Below are positions 17,187-25,876 of a DNA stretch of 64,000 nucleotides, one piece after another (position 1 is the first letter of the stretch; every line of letters begins with the position of its first letter). A program made the translations under genes and the position numbers. The stretch comes from Paracoccus indicus (GTDB lineage Bacteria > Pseudomonadota > Alphaproteobacteria > Rhodobacterales > Rhodobacteraceae). The stretch lies in NCBI RefSeq assembly GCF_003056335.1, contig NZ_PYWA01000002.1:310001-374000 (forward strand). The letters run 5' to 3'. The notes beneath the pieces were generated by a model that searched no databases, was not told the DNA's origin, and worked only from the letters and a program-made list of their open reading frames with translations.

Positions 17187-19451
17187 ATGGCTGACGACAA
17201 CCTGCCCCAGACCGCTGAATACGATGGCCCCGTCGGGGGGTGGGGATCGGCCAAGGGGATGGCCGCGGTGGGCCGGGTGGCCAAGGCCGGCCCCGGCGCG
17301 CTTGAAACGCTGGCCCATCAGAACAAGGCGGGCGGGACGATGTGCAGTTCCTGCGCTTGGGGCAAGCCAGCCCATCCCCATAGCGCCGAATTCTGCGAGA
17401 ACGGTGCCAAGGCCACCCTGTGGGATCTGACCTCGGCACGCTGCGGACCGGATTTCTTTGCAACCCATCAGGTCAAGGATCTGGTGACATGGTCCGAATA
17501 CGATCTGGAACGGGCAGGGCGGCTGACCCACCCTATGCGTTACGATGCAGGCCAGGATCGATACGTCGAGACCACTTGGGACGAGGCATTCCAGACTATC
17601 GGTGCCGAGTTGCGGCAGCTGGACCCGAAGAAGACGACCTTCTATGCCTCCGGCAAGGCGGGGCTCGAGGCATCCTATCTCTATGCCCTCTTCGCGCGGT
17701 CCTGGGGTCATACGAACCTGCCCGACAGTTCCAACATGTGCCACGAGACGACCTCGGTCGGATTGACGCAGATGATCGGATCGCCGGTCGGCACCTGTGT
17801 GCTGGAGGATTTCGAGCATTGCGACATGATCCTGCATGTCGGCCAGAACCCCGGCACCAACAGCCCCCGCATGCTGCACCCCCTGCAAGAGGCCGCCAAG
17901 CGCGGCTGCCATATCGTCGCCATGAACCCCCTGCGCGAAAAGGGCCTGCTTGAGTTTGCAAACCCGCAAAGCCCGCTGCAGATGACCGTGGCCGCACCGA
18001 CCGAGATCGCCGACAGCTATCTGCAGGTCCGCACCGGCGGCGACATCGCCGCCCTGACCGGCATCGCCAAGCATGTGCTGAAACTGGAGGATGAACAGGG
18101 CGGCGTGCTGGACCACGATTTCCTGAACGAACATTGCCATGGGTTGCAGGAGTGGATGGATTGGGTGTCAGATACCCCTTGGGACCGGCTGGAGCAGGTC
18201 AGCGGTCTGACCCGCCAACAGATGCAGCGCACGGCGGTTTGTTATGCGCAGGCCAAGGCGGTGATCGGCGTCTATGGCATGGGGCTGACGCAGCATGTCC
18301 ACGGATCGGATGCCATCGGGGCGCTGGTGAACCTGCTGCTGCTGCGCGGCAACATCGGTCGCAAGGGCGCGGGCTGTTCGCCCGTGCGCGGCCATTCCAA
18401 CGTGCAGGGCCAGCGCACCGTCGGCATCAGCGAAAAGCCGAAGCTGGTCCCGAACGACAAGCTGCGCGAGCTGTTCGACATCGAGCCGCCGATGGAAGAA
18501 GGGTGGAACACCACCGCCTTCGTGCAGGCACTGCTGGATGGCGAGGCGCAGGGCTTCGTGGGTCTGGGCGGCAATCTGGCGCGTGCAGTTCCCGATCAGG
18601 ACCGCGTGGTGCAGGCCTGGGGGCGGATGCCGCTGACGGTTCATGTCGCCACCCGCTTGAACCGCACCCATCTGATGCCGGGGAAATCATCTTGGATCCT
18701 GCCCTGCCTTGTCCGGGCCGAGGAGGACATCCAGAACGGCACCAACCAGCAGATCACCATCGAGGACAGCTTCAGCCATATCCATGCCTCGATCGGCAAG
18801 CGGGCCCCGGCCAGCTCGCATCTGAAGTCCGAGGTTGCCATCGTCGCGGGCCTTGCTGCGGCCACGGTGGATGCCAATCCGAAGCTGGCATGGGACGATT
18901 GGACCGCCGACTATGCCCGCATCCGCGCGTTGATCGAGGCGACCTATCCCGACCAGTTCCACGACTTCGAGAACCGCATGACGCAATCCGGCGGCTTCTA
19001 TCGTGGCAATGCCGCGCGCGAACGCAATTGGCAGACCGACAGCGGGCGCGCGAATTTCACCTTCCCGCGCGATCTGGATGCCACGGGACTGGGCGATGAC
19101 GACGGCGTCTTCCGCCTGATGACCCTGCGGTCGAACGACCAGTTCAACACCACCATCTATGGCATGTCCGACCGCCTGCGCGGGATCGAGGGCGACCGGA
19201 TGCTGGTGATGATGTCGCCCGAAGACATGCACGACATGGGGCTGCAGGCCGAACAGCGGATCACGCTTGGTGAATCGGGTGGCGGGGCGCGTCAGGTGGC
19301 GGGACTGCGGGTCGTGCCATATGACCTGCCGCGCGGCTGCCTGGCCGGCTATTTCCCCGAGCTTAACCCCCTGGCACCGTTGGACCGCCACGACATGCTT
19401 TCGGACACCCCAGCCAGCAAGGGTATTCCCGTGCGGATCACGGCGACCTAA
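17187..19451 (+). CDS. FdhF/YdeP-family molybdopterin oxidoreductase
   Basis: 754 residues of the DMSO-reductase superfamily. The N terminus has CSSCAWGKPAHPHSAEFCENG in place of a full ferredoxin-type cluster motif. Further on are DSSNMCHETTSVGL, RGNIGRKGAGCSPVRGHSNV and a C-terminal molybdopterin-binding domain (LMTLRSNDQFNTTIYG). YdeP-like proteins resemble formate dehydrogenase alpha subunits; their reaction is mostly unassigned. ATG 17187 has AGGA correctly spaced before it. Its TAA overlaps the stop of the convergent MarR gene by 3 bases. Confidence 0.88.
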   Translation: MADDNLPQTAEYDGPVGGWGSAKGMAAVGRVAKAGPGALETLAHQNKAGGTMCSSCAWGKPAHPHSAEFCENGAKATLWDLTSARCGPDFFATHQVKDLVTWSEYDLERAGRLTHPMRYDAGQDRYVETTWDEAFQTIGAELRQLDPKKTTFYASGKAGLEASYLYALFARSWGHTNLPDSSNMCHETTSVGLTQMIGSPVGTCVLEDFEHCDMILHVGQNPGTNSPRMLHPLQEAAKRGCHIVAMNPLREKGLLEFANPQSPLQMTVAAPTEIADSYLQVRTGGDIAALTGIAKHVLKLEDEQGGVLDHDFLNEHCHGLQEWMDWVSDTPWDRLEQVSGLTRQQMQRTAVCYAQAKAVIGVYGMGLTQHVHGSDAIGALVNLLLLRGNIGRKGAGCSPVRGHSNVQGQRTVGISEKPKLVPNDKLRELFDIEPPMEEGWNTTAFVQALLDGEAQGFVGLGGNLARAVPDQDRVVQAWGRMPLTVHVATRLNRTHLMPGKSSWILPCLVRAEEDIQNGTNQQITIEDSFSHIHASIGKRAPASSHLKSEVAIVAGLAAATVDANPKLAWDDWTADYARIRALIEATYPDQFHDFENRMTQSGGFYRGNAARERNWQTDSGRANFTFPRDLDATGLGDDDGVFRLMTLRSNDQFNTTIYGMSDRLRGIEGDRMLVMMSPEDMHDMGLQAEQRITLGESGGGARQVAGLRVVPYDLPRGCLAGYFPELNPLAPLDRHDMLSDTPASKGIPVRITAT

Positions 19452-19933
19452 CCCCCGTCGGGCATGGCCATGGAACGATGCAGGCCCGGACCCGCGACAA
19501 CCTTGTGGCACAAGGTCAGCAGGGTCTGACGTTCGTCGGGGGTCAGGACATCGAAGATCTCGGATTGGCGCTGCAGGATCGCGGCACGGATTTCATGCGA
19601 CAGGGCCACCCCTTCGGGGGTGGCATACAACTGCTTGGCGCGGCCATCCTCGACCGAGGGGCGCTGCACCAGCAATCCGCGCTTTTCCAGCAGGTTCACG
19701 GCACGGCTGATCGTGTTTTGCGGTCGTGGAAAGACCCGCATCACGTCGCGCGCCCGCAACCCCGGAAACAGCACGACCGCATGAAGCGTCGACCAGCATT
19801 GCACCGGCATGTCGTAGTGACGCTCGATATGGCGGTTGGTGACCTGGTTGTTGGCCAGCACGATATGCGTGATCGAGGTCAGATAGCTCAGTTCCGAATT
19901 CAACAGCCGCGACAGGATCGGATCGTTGTCCAT
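19448..19933 (-). CDS. MarR-family transcriptional regulator
   Basis: 161 residues: MPVQCWSTLHAVVLFPGLRARDV into a winged helix with PQNTISRAVNLLEKRGLLV and wing RPSVEDGRAKQLY. ATG 19933 follows GGGGGAGAC; an in-frame ATG 33 bases further upstream is possible. The target is unknown; the convergent FdhF/YdeP-like gene and the upstream protease/MarC pair are neighbours but share no obvious operator with it. Confidence 0.85.
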   Translation of the reverse strand: MDNDPILSRLLNSELSYLTSITHIVLANNQVTNRHIERHYDMPVQCWSTLHAVVLFPGLRARDVMRVFPRPQNTISRAVNLLEKRGLLVQRPSVEDGRAKQLYATPEGVALSHEIRAAILQRQSEIFDVLTPDERQTLLTLCHKVVAGPGLHRSMAMPDGG

Positions 19934-20004
19934 GTCTCCCCCGTTTTTTCCAAGCATAGCCATCTTGGTCAGGTGCGGACAATTGAATATTTCAAGGCGC
20001 GTGC

Positions 20005-20577
20005 TCAGCGTTCCAAGATCAGTATGTCGCCCTGAAAGCTGATGGTGGCGAAGCGGCGAAGATAGGACATGCCCAGCAGCGAATCCTGCAACTGGCTGTC
20101 GATGACCACGGCGGGGACGTCGCGGTCCACGATCTCTCCGATGGCAAGGCGGTCTATGGTGACGGGGGCGGTCTGGACGCGACCGTTGGCGGTGACGGCC
20201 ATCCCGCTGAAGCGCAGCCGGTCGGGGTCCAGCCCGATGGCCTGCGCATCGCGGCGGCTGAGCGCGATATGCGTGGCGCCCGTATCGACGATGAAGTCGA
20301 TGGGCGCGTCGTTGACCACGGCCTGCAGGTGGAAATGGCCGCCACGACCGACGGGGATCTGGATGCGGGTGCCCTGTTGCATGACCTGCTGGCGGGGGGC
20401 GGTGGCATCCAGATACCAGTCGGCGCCCAAGGCGACGCCCGCGAAGATCACCACCCAAACCAGCATCTGGCGCAGGGTGCGCCCGCCCTTGCCCGACAGT
20501 TCGAACAGCATCGCACCGCCGATCACCACCAGCAGCAGCAGATAGAAGGCCAGCCGGGCGATGTCGTCATGGCTCAT
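20005..20577 (-). CDS. Membrane-anchored retropepsin-like aspartic protease (TIGR02281 type)
   Basis: 190 residues. Two N-terminal helices (LAFYLLLLVVIGGAMLF, MLVWVVIFAGVAL) anchor a periplasmic retropepsin-like domain with the active-site motif DFIVDTGATHIALS and flap-side NGRVQTAPV; LLGMSYLRRF closes the fold. Such single-domain proteases would work as dimers. The start overlaps the marC stop (ATGA), so the two are cotranscribed. Substrate unknown. Confidence 0.87.
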   Translation of the reverse strand: MSHDDIARLAFYLLLLVVIGGAMLFELSGKGGRTLRQMLVWVVIFAGVALGADWYLDATAPRQQVMQQGTRIQIPVGRGGHFHLQAVVNDAPIDFIVDTGATHIALSRRDAQAIGLDPDRLRFSGMAVTANGRVQTAPVTIDRLAIGEIVDRDVPAVVIDSQLQDSLLGMSYLRRFATISFQGDILILER

Positions 20578-21206
20578 CCGAACAGGCCCGAGCCCTGCAG
20601 CCCGTCGATGACGAATTGCACCGAAAGCGCCGCCAGCAGCATGCCCAGCAGGCGGGTGACGACCATCGTGCCGGTGCGGCCCAACCCGCGGGCCAGAGGT
20701 GTCGCCAGCATGAACAGCACCATCGCGATGACCAGAACCGACAGCATCACCAGATGCACCATCAGCACATGGGCCACCCCTTCGCCCTGTCCCACCAGCA
20801 GGATCATCGAGGCCAGCGCCCCGGGACCCGCCAGCAGCGGCATGGCCAGCGGAAAGACGGACGGATCGTGGCCGGGGTCCATGGCGACCTCATCCTCGTC
20901 GGCCTTGCCCTCGCGGCGTTCGGTGCGGCGTTCGAACAGCATGTCAAGCGCGGTCAGGAACAGCAGCAGCCCGCCCGCGATCCGGAAGGCCGAGATCGAG
21001 ATGCCGATCCCCGACAGGATCGCATCCCCCGCCAGCCCGAACAGCGTCAGCAGGATCGCGGCGATGCACAGCGCGCGAAACCCGATGCGACGGCGCTGCG
21101 CGGCATCCATGTCCAGCGTCAGCGCGATGAAGATCGGCGCCAGCCCGATGGGGTCGATGATCACGAACAGCGTGACGAAGGCGGTGATATAGGTGGCCAT
21201 GTCCAT
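20574..21206 (-). CDS. MarC-family integral membrane protein (UPF0056)
   Basis: 210 residues with about six membrane helices. Family hallmarks are FVIIDPIGLAPIFIALT near the N terminus and PLAMPLLAGPGALASMIL in the middle. Despite the name, MarC proteins have no proven role in antibiotic resistance and their function is unassigned. An acidic, charged loop ERRTERREGKADEDEV separates the two halves. First gene of a two-gene operon with the protease. Confidence 0.88.
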   Translation of the reverse strand: MDMATYITAFVTLFVIIDPIGLAPIFIALTLDMDAAQRRRIGFRALCIAAILLTLFGLAGDAILSGIGISISAFRIAGGLLLFLTALDMLFERRTERREGKADEDEVAMDPGHDPSVFPLAMPLLAGPGALASMILLVGQGEGVAHVLMVHLVMLSVLVIAMVLFMLATPLARGLGRTGTMVVTRLLGMLLAALSVQFVIDGLQGSGLFG

Positions 21207-21296
21207 GCGCCCTTATCACCTGCCGCGCGGCGGCTGCCAAGCGCCGCGATGATGCCTGCGGGGTGTGACGGTATTGCAACCTTCCCCGAAAGGGCT

Positions 21297-21324
21297 TTGC
21301 ATTCCCGGCCCATGGGCATAAATA
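21297..21324 (+). promoter_or_regulatory. Candidate sigma-70 promoter of the tatABC operon
   Basis: TTGCAT (21297-21302), 16-base spacer, TAAATA (21319-21324), about 40 bases before tatA. Confidence 0.5.
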
Positions 21325-21365
21325 TCGGGCGCGGGTGGCCGGACCACCCTGCATTGGAGTCTGTC

Positions 21366-21635
21366 ATGCTGAACAACATCGGCCTTCCGGGCCTTCTTCT
21401 GATCGCGGTCGTCGTGCTGGTCCTGTTCGGACGCGGCAAGATCTCGTCCCTGATGGGCGAGGTCGGCAAGGGCATCACCTCGTTCAAGAAGGGCATCAAG
21501 GAAGGCACCGACGAAATCGAATCCGCCGCCGACGAACCGCGCAGCGAACCGCGTGCCGTGCCCGGCGAAACCGCCCGCGACGTCACGCCCCACACCACGC
21601 CCGCAGCCGGTTCGAACACCACCGACCGCAGCTAA
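21366..21635 (+). CDS. tatA: Sec-independent translocase subunit TatA
   Basis: 89 residues: a single N-terminal helix (GLPGLLLIAVVVLVLF) ending in the conserved FGRGK, then the amphipathic helix ISSLMGEVGKGITSFKKGIK and a polar tail. TatA multimers form the pore for folded twin-arginine proteins. The gene order tatA-tatB-tatC is standard. ATG 21366 is the only reasonable start. Confidence 0.93.
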   Translation: MLNNIGLPGLLLIAVVVLVLFGRGKISSLMGEVGKGITSFKKGIKEGTDEIESAADEPRSEPRAVPGETARDVTPHTTPAAGSNTTDRS

Positions 21636-21656
21636 GCCCGGAAAGGCGCGTCCCAT

Positions 21657-22124
21657 ATGTTGGACATCGGCTGGACCGAACTGCTGTTGATCGGCGTCGT
21701 CGCGCTGATCGTGGTCGGTCCCAAGGACCTGCCGCATCTGTTCCACACGCTTGGGCGGCTGACCGCCCGCGCGCGTGGCATGGCCCGGGAATTCACCTCG
21801 GCGATGGAGGATGCGGCCAAGGGGTCCGGTCTGGACGAGGCTGCGAATTCGCTGCGCGACGTCAAGAGCCTGACCTCGAAGAAATCGCTTGGGCTGGACG
21901 CGCTGGACCGCGCGACCGAGAAGTTCGAGAAATGGGACCCCAAGCGTCCCACCCCCCGGAACGACGCCCCGAAGGCGCCCGTCCCCGATCCGGCGGCCCC
22001 CGCGCCCCAGAAGGCTGCGACCCCGGATGCCGCGGTTCCGGCAGCCGCATCCGAAGCGCCCGCACCCGAGGCACCGCAGCGTCAGCTGCATGCCGTGCGC
22101 CGCTCTGACATGAAAGACGACTGA
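21657..22124 (+). CDS. tatB: Sec-independent translocase subunit TatB
   Basis: 155 residues: [26 protein letters not shown] is the diagnostic TatB start (membrane helix plus GPKDLP hinge); an amphipathic charged helix ([15 protein letters not shown]) and a long Pro/Ala-rich tail follow. TatB helps receive the twin-arginine signal together with TatC. The tail is longer than in enterobacteria, as is usual in this group. Confidence 0.93.
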   Translation: MLDIGWTELLLIGVVALIVVGPKDLPHLFHTLGRLTARARGMAREFTSAMEDAAKGSGLDEAANSLRDVKSLTSKKSLGLDALDRATEKFEKWDPKRPTPRNDAPKAPVPDPAAPAPQKAATPDAAVPAAASEAPAPEAPQRQLHAVRRSDMKDD

Positions 22125-22125
22125 A

Positions 22126-23001
22126 TTGGCCAGCAAGACCCAACCCGATGACAATCCGGACGACAGCTCGGCCCCGCTGATCGAGCATCTGACCGAGCTG
22201 CGCACCCGGATCATCTGGTCGATGGTCGCCTTCATCACGGCGATGGTGATCTGCTATACGGTCTGGAACCCCATCTACAACTTCCTGACGCAGCCGATCT
22301 GTCACGCGCTGGAAACGCGCAACCAGGAATGCGGTCTGATCCTGCTGAAGCTGCAGGAAGGCTTCTTCGTGGCCGTGCGGATCTCGCTTCTGGGGGGCTT
22401 CGTGCTGGCCTTCCCGATCATCGCCTACCAGATGTGGCGCTTCGTGGCGCCGGGGCTTTACCGCAATGAAAAGGCGGCCTTTCTGCCGTTCCTGGTCGCA
22501 TCGCCGGTGATGTTCCTGATCGGCGCTGCCTTCGCCTATTACATCATCCTGCCGATGGCCTACGACTTCTTCCTGGGCTTCCAGCAGGGGCCGCTGAAGC
22601 TGCCCGACGACGGGGCGGGGGGCGTACCTGCGGTTCCGGCGGACAATCCGCTGGCGGCGATCGTCTTCCAAGGCTCGGTCGACGAATACCTGTCGCTGAC
22701 GACCAAGTTCATCCTGGCCTTCGGGCTCAGCTTCCAGCTGCCGGTCCTGCTGACGCTGATGGGGCGTGCGGGGCTGGTTTCGGCGGCGGGTCTGGGATCG
22801 GTGCGTCGTTATGCCGTGCTGGCGATCCTGGTGCTGGCGGCGGTGGCCACGCCGCCCGACGTGATCTCTCAGGTGGTGCTGTTCACCGTAGTCTATGGCC
22901 TCTACGAGGTCTCGATCCAGCTGGTCCGCCGCATCGAGAAGAAGCGCGAGGCCGAATTGCGTGCCCAGGGCCTGTGGGTGGACGACGAGGACGAGGCATG
23001 A
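22126..23001 (+). CDS. tatC: Sec-independent translocase subunit TatC
   Basis: 291 residues with six helices. Conserved parts are [15 protein letters not shown] at the N terminus (signal-binding Glu) and [17 protein letters not shown]. The frame opens with TTG 22126 one base past the tatB stop; no in-frame ATG exists before the conserved LIEHL motif, so a TTG start is required. The stop overlaps the next gene, suggesting the ATPase is cotranscribed. Confidence 0.92.
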   Translation: MASKTQPDDNPDDSSAPLIEHLTELRTRIIWSMVAFITAMVICYTVWNPIYNFLTQPICHALETRNQECGLILLKLQEGFFVAVRISLLGGFVLAFPIIAYQMWRFVAPGLYRNEKAAFLPFLVASPVMFLIGAAFAYYIILPMAYDFFLGFQQGPLKLPDDGAGGVPAVPADNPLAAIVFQGSVDEYLSLTTKFILAFGLSFQLPVLLTLMGRAGLVSAAGLGSVRRYAVLAILVLAAVATPPDVISQVVLFTVVYGLYEVSIQLVRRIEKKREAELRAQGLWVDDEDEA

Positions 23002-23840
23002 CCCGCCAGCCCCTGGACCGGATCGCCGAGGCGCTGGAACGGCTGGCCCCGCCGCCCGTTCCCTCACCCGATTTCACCAAGGCGGATGCTTTCGTCTGGC
23101 ACACCGATCCCGACCGCCTGCAGCCCGTGCCGGCGGTGGATCGCGTCGATCTGGCCCAGCTGGTCGGAATCGAGCGGTCGAAGGCCACGCTTTTGGCCAA
23201 CACGCTGCAATTCGCCCGCGGATATGGCGCCAACAACGCGCTGCTGTGGGGTGCCCGCGGCATGGGCAAGTCGTCGCTGGTCAAGGCCGTCCATGCGGAA
23301 TGCGTGGCGCAGGGCCTGCCGCTGTCGCTGGTCGAGATCGCGCGCGAGGATCTGGCCTCGGTCGGGCGGCTGCTGGCGATCCTGGGGCGGGCCACCGAAC
23401 GCAAGTTCCTTCTGTTCGCGGACGATCTGTCGTTCAGCCATGACGATACGCAATATAAGTCGCTGAAGGCGGTGCTGGACGGGGGCATCAGCGGGCGGCC
23501 TGCGAACGTCCTGCTCTATGCGACCTCGAACAGGCGTCACCTGATGCCGCGTGACATGATCGACAACGAACGCGCCAGCGCTATCCACCCCGGCGAGGCG
23601 GTCGAGGAAAAGGTCTCCCTGTCGGATCGCTTCGGGCTGTGGCTGGGCTTCCACCCCTGCGATCAGGACGACTATCTGGCGATGATCGCAGGCTATTGCG
23701 CGGCCTATGGGCTGCGGATCGACCCGGACCAGCTGCGCGCCGAGGCGATCGAGTGGCAGGCCACGCGCGGGGCGCGGTCGGGGCGCGTCGCATGGCAGTT
23801 CTTCGTGGACCTTGCGGGTCGGCACGATGTGGCGCTGTGA
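22998..23840 (+). CDS. DUF815-type AAA+ ATPase
   Basis: 280 residues. Walker A is [13 protein letters not shown], Walker [10 protein letters not shown], with a sensor-like [11 protein letters not shown]. Members are small predicted AAA+ proteins of unknown function, widely found in proteobacteria. The ATGA overlap with tatC places it in the tat operon, which could mean a role in handling exported or membrane-bound clients, though this is only contextual. A short [11 protein letters not shown] helix precedes the ATPase core. Confidence 0.85.
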   Translation: MTRQPLDRIAEALERLAPPPVPSPDFTKADAFVWHTDPDRLQPVPAVDRVDLAQLVGIERSKATLLANTLQFARGYGANNALLWGARGMGKSSLVKAVHAECVAQGLPLSLVEIAREDLASVGRLLAILGRATERKFLLFADDLSFSHDDTQYKSLKAVLDGGISGRPANVLLYATSNRRHLMPRDMIDNERASAIHPGEAVEEKVSLSDRFGLWLGFHPCDQDDYLAMIAGYCAAYGLRIDPDQLRAEAIEWQATRGARSGRVAWQFFVDLAGRHDVAL

Positions 23841-23867
23841 CGCCCGGGTCCGGCTGACGCTGCCCCT

Positions 23868-25166
23868 ATGACCGAATGCAGCACCCCAAGCGTCCTGACG
23901 GGGACCCGCATCCGCGAACGCCGCCTGTCGCTGTCGCGCAGGCAGTCCGACATCGCCCGCGCGGTGGGGATCTCGCCCGCCTATCTGAACCTGATCGAAC
24001 ACAACCGCCGACCCGTCAGCCCTGAACTGGTCGCCCGCTTGGCCGAGGAACTGGACGTTCCCGCCGACGAACTGGCCGAGGGCCGCGAGGAGGTCCGCAT
24101 CGCCGCCCTGCGCGAGGCGGCCGCCCATCCCGTCGCCTCCGGCCTGTCGCCGGAACTGGACCAGGTGACTGAACTGCTGGCGCGCTTTCCGGGCTGGGGG
24201 CAGGTGCTGATCGCCCATGCGCGTCGGGCAGGGGGGCTGGAACATCAGCTGGTCGATCTGTCCGACCGCATGACGCAGGACCCCTATCTGCTGACCACCC
24301 TGCACGAGGTCCTGTCCGCCGTCACCGCCGTCCGTTCGACCGCCGCGATCCTGGTCGAGGAGGGCGAGATCTCGGACGAATGGCGGCGCAGGTTCCACAC
24401 CAACCTGCATCAGGACAGCCAGCGCCTGTCGATGACCGCACAGGCGCTGGTGGCCTATCTGGACAGCTTCGAGGCCGAGGGCAGCGCCGCCACCCCCCAG
24501 GAAGAGGTCGAGGCCTGGCTGGCCTCGGGGGCGTCGGATGCCGAAATCACCCGCCTGGCATCCGATGCGGCGCGTGGCATGGCCGCCGGTCTTCAAGCCG
24601 ATCTGGACGCCGACCGCGCCGTCCTGCCCGATCAGGCGCTGAGCGATGCCGTCACCAACCCCGAGGCCCGCGCCGATCCCGTGCGGCTGGCCGCGCGGCT
24701 GGACATGCCGCTGGACCTGGTGATGCGCCGCCTGGCCGATCTGCGACCCGCCGGATACGAGGGCGCGGGCCTTCTGGTCTGCGACGGCTCGGGGGCATTG
24801 ACGCTGCGCCGAGCGGCTTCGGGCTTTCCGCTGCCGCGACCGGGCGACAGCTGCGCGCTGCTGCCGCTCTATCAGGCGCTGGCGGTGCCGCAGATGGCGC
24901 TGGTCCGCGATGTGGTCACCCCCGACGGACGCGGTTTCCGCACTTTCAGCCATGCCACCCGCAGCCAGCCGCGCGGCATTTCGGGGCCGCTGCTGACCAC
25001 GGCGCGCATGCTGTTCATGCCCATCGACGGCCCGGCGCCCGCCGACGCGCTGGCCATCGGTCCCGCCTGCCGCATCTGTTCGCGCGCTGAATGCCCGGCC
25101 CGGCGCGAGCCTTCGATCCTTGTTCCGCAACCGGCGCGGAACGGGGCCGTTTCACGCGACCTTTGA
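23868..25166 (+). CDS. ScfR/RamB-like short-chain fatty acyl-CoA regulator
   Basis: 432 residues. The N-terminal XRE helix-turn-helix (RQSDIARAVGISPAYLNLIE) is followed by a large sensory region ending in the cysteine motif CRICSRAECPARREPSI, diagnostic of the DUF2083-type acyl-CoA regulators. Relatives control propionate, acetate or glyoxylate metabolism genes in response to acyl-CoA. The four-cysteine C terminus may bind metal. It lies 27 bases after the ATPase gene; its target genes are not evident in this window. Confidence 0.85.
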   Translation: MTECSTPSVLTGTRIRERRLSLSRRQSDIARAVGISPAYLNLIEHNRRPVSPELVARLAEELDVPADELAEGREEVRIAALREAAAHPVASGLSPELDQVTELLARFPGWGQVLIAHARRAGGLEHQLVDLSDRMTQDPYLLTTLHEVLSAVTAVRSTAAILVEEGEISDEWRRRFHTNLHQDSQRLSMTAQALVAYLDSFEAEGSAATPQEEVEAWLASGASDAEITRLASDAARGMAAGLQADLDADRAVLPDQALSDAVTNPEARADPVRLAARLDMPLDLVMRRLADLRPAGYEGAGLLVCDGSGALTLRRAASGFPLPRPGDSCALLPLYQALAVPQMALVRDVVTPDGRGFRTFSHATRSQPRGISGPLLTTARMLFMPIDGPAPADALAIGPACRICSRAECPARREPSILVPQPARNGAVSRDL

Positions 25167-25226
25167 CATGACCGCGTGATCCGGCCCATCATCCGTCGGC
25201 TTGGCGCAGGGGGAGGAGCGGGGCGG

Positions 25227-25583
25227 ATGCAGGACATCCTGATGATCGAGGACGAGGTGAACATTGCCGAGGCGGTGCGCTTCATCCTGTCGCGCGAGGG
25301 ATGGCAGGTGGCGCTGCACGCCGATGGCGCAGGCGCCCTCGAGGCCATCCGCCACCATCGCCCGCGCCTGCTGATCCTGGACCTGATGCTGCCCAACCGT
25401 TCGGGGACCGAGGTTCTGGCCGATCTGCGCGCCGACCCCGATGCGGAGCTGGCGGCGACCCCGGTGCTGATGCTGACCGCGCGTGGGCAAGTGGACGATG
25501 CGGCGGCGCAGGCCGATCACGTGCTGTCCAAACCCTTCGACAATGCCGATCTGCGCGCCATCGTGCGCGGGATGCTGGGCTGA
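25227..25583 (+). CDS. Single-domain response regulator
   Basis: 118 residues, only a receiver domain: acidic pocket IEDE, phospho-acceptor Asp in LLILDLMLP, Thr in MLTARG and Lys in LSKPF. With no output domain it should work by protein contact, as CheY or DivK do. GGGGAGGAG lies just upstream of ATG 25227. Its stop overlaps the next start, and the kinase fusion two genes on is the obvious partner. Confidence 0.88.
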   Translation: MQDILMIEDEVNIAEAVRFILSREGWQVALHADGAGALEAIRHHRPRLLILDLMLPNRSGTEVLADLRADPDAELAATPVLMLTARGQVDDAAAQADHVLSKPFDNADLRAIVRGMLG

Positions 25584-25876
25584 TGTCCGACCGGCCGCTG
25601 TTCCTGGAACGCGCCTCGTTCCGCAGGCGGCGGCTTGGGGATGCGGCACGGGTGCTGCCCGTGCTGGCGATGCTGGCGATGCTGCTGCCGGTCTGGTGGG
25701 TGCCCGCCAGCCTGTCCTATGCGGCGGGGGCGGTCTGGATCTTCGGCACATGGGCGGTGCTGATCCTTGCCGTCTGGCTGCTACACCGCGCGCTGCTGCG
25801 ATCCGAGGCCGCAACCCTGCGCGCCAGCCAGGACCCCGCGCCACCCGCCAGCGGACAGGACCCCGATGCCGTTTGA
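25583..25876 (+). CDS. Small membrane protein between response regulator and kinase
   Basis: 97 residues: a basic cytoplasmic start (ERASFRRRRLGD), two hydrophobic helices (VLPVLAMLAMLLPVWWVPA and YAAGAVWIFGTWAVLILAVWLL, split by a short turn) and a polar tail. Family not recognised. It overlaps the response regulator stop and the kinase start, so all three are coupled. By analogy with small subunits that accompany SSS-type transporters, it could be an accessory subunit of the downstream transporter domain (inference). Confidence 0.75.
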   Translation: MSDRPLFLERASFRRRRLGDAARVLPVLAMLAMLLPVWWVPASLSYAAGAVWIFGTWAVLILAVWLLHRALLRSEAATLRASQDPAPPASGQDPDAV

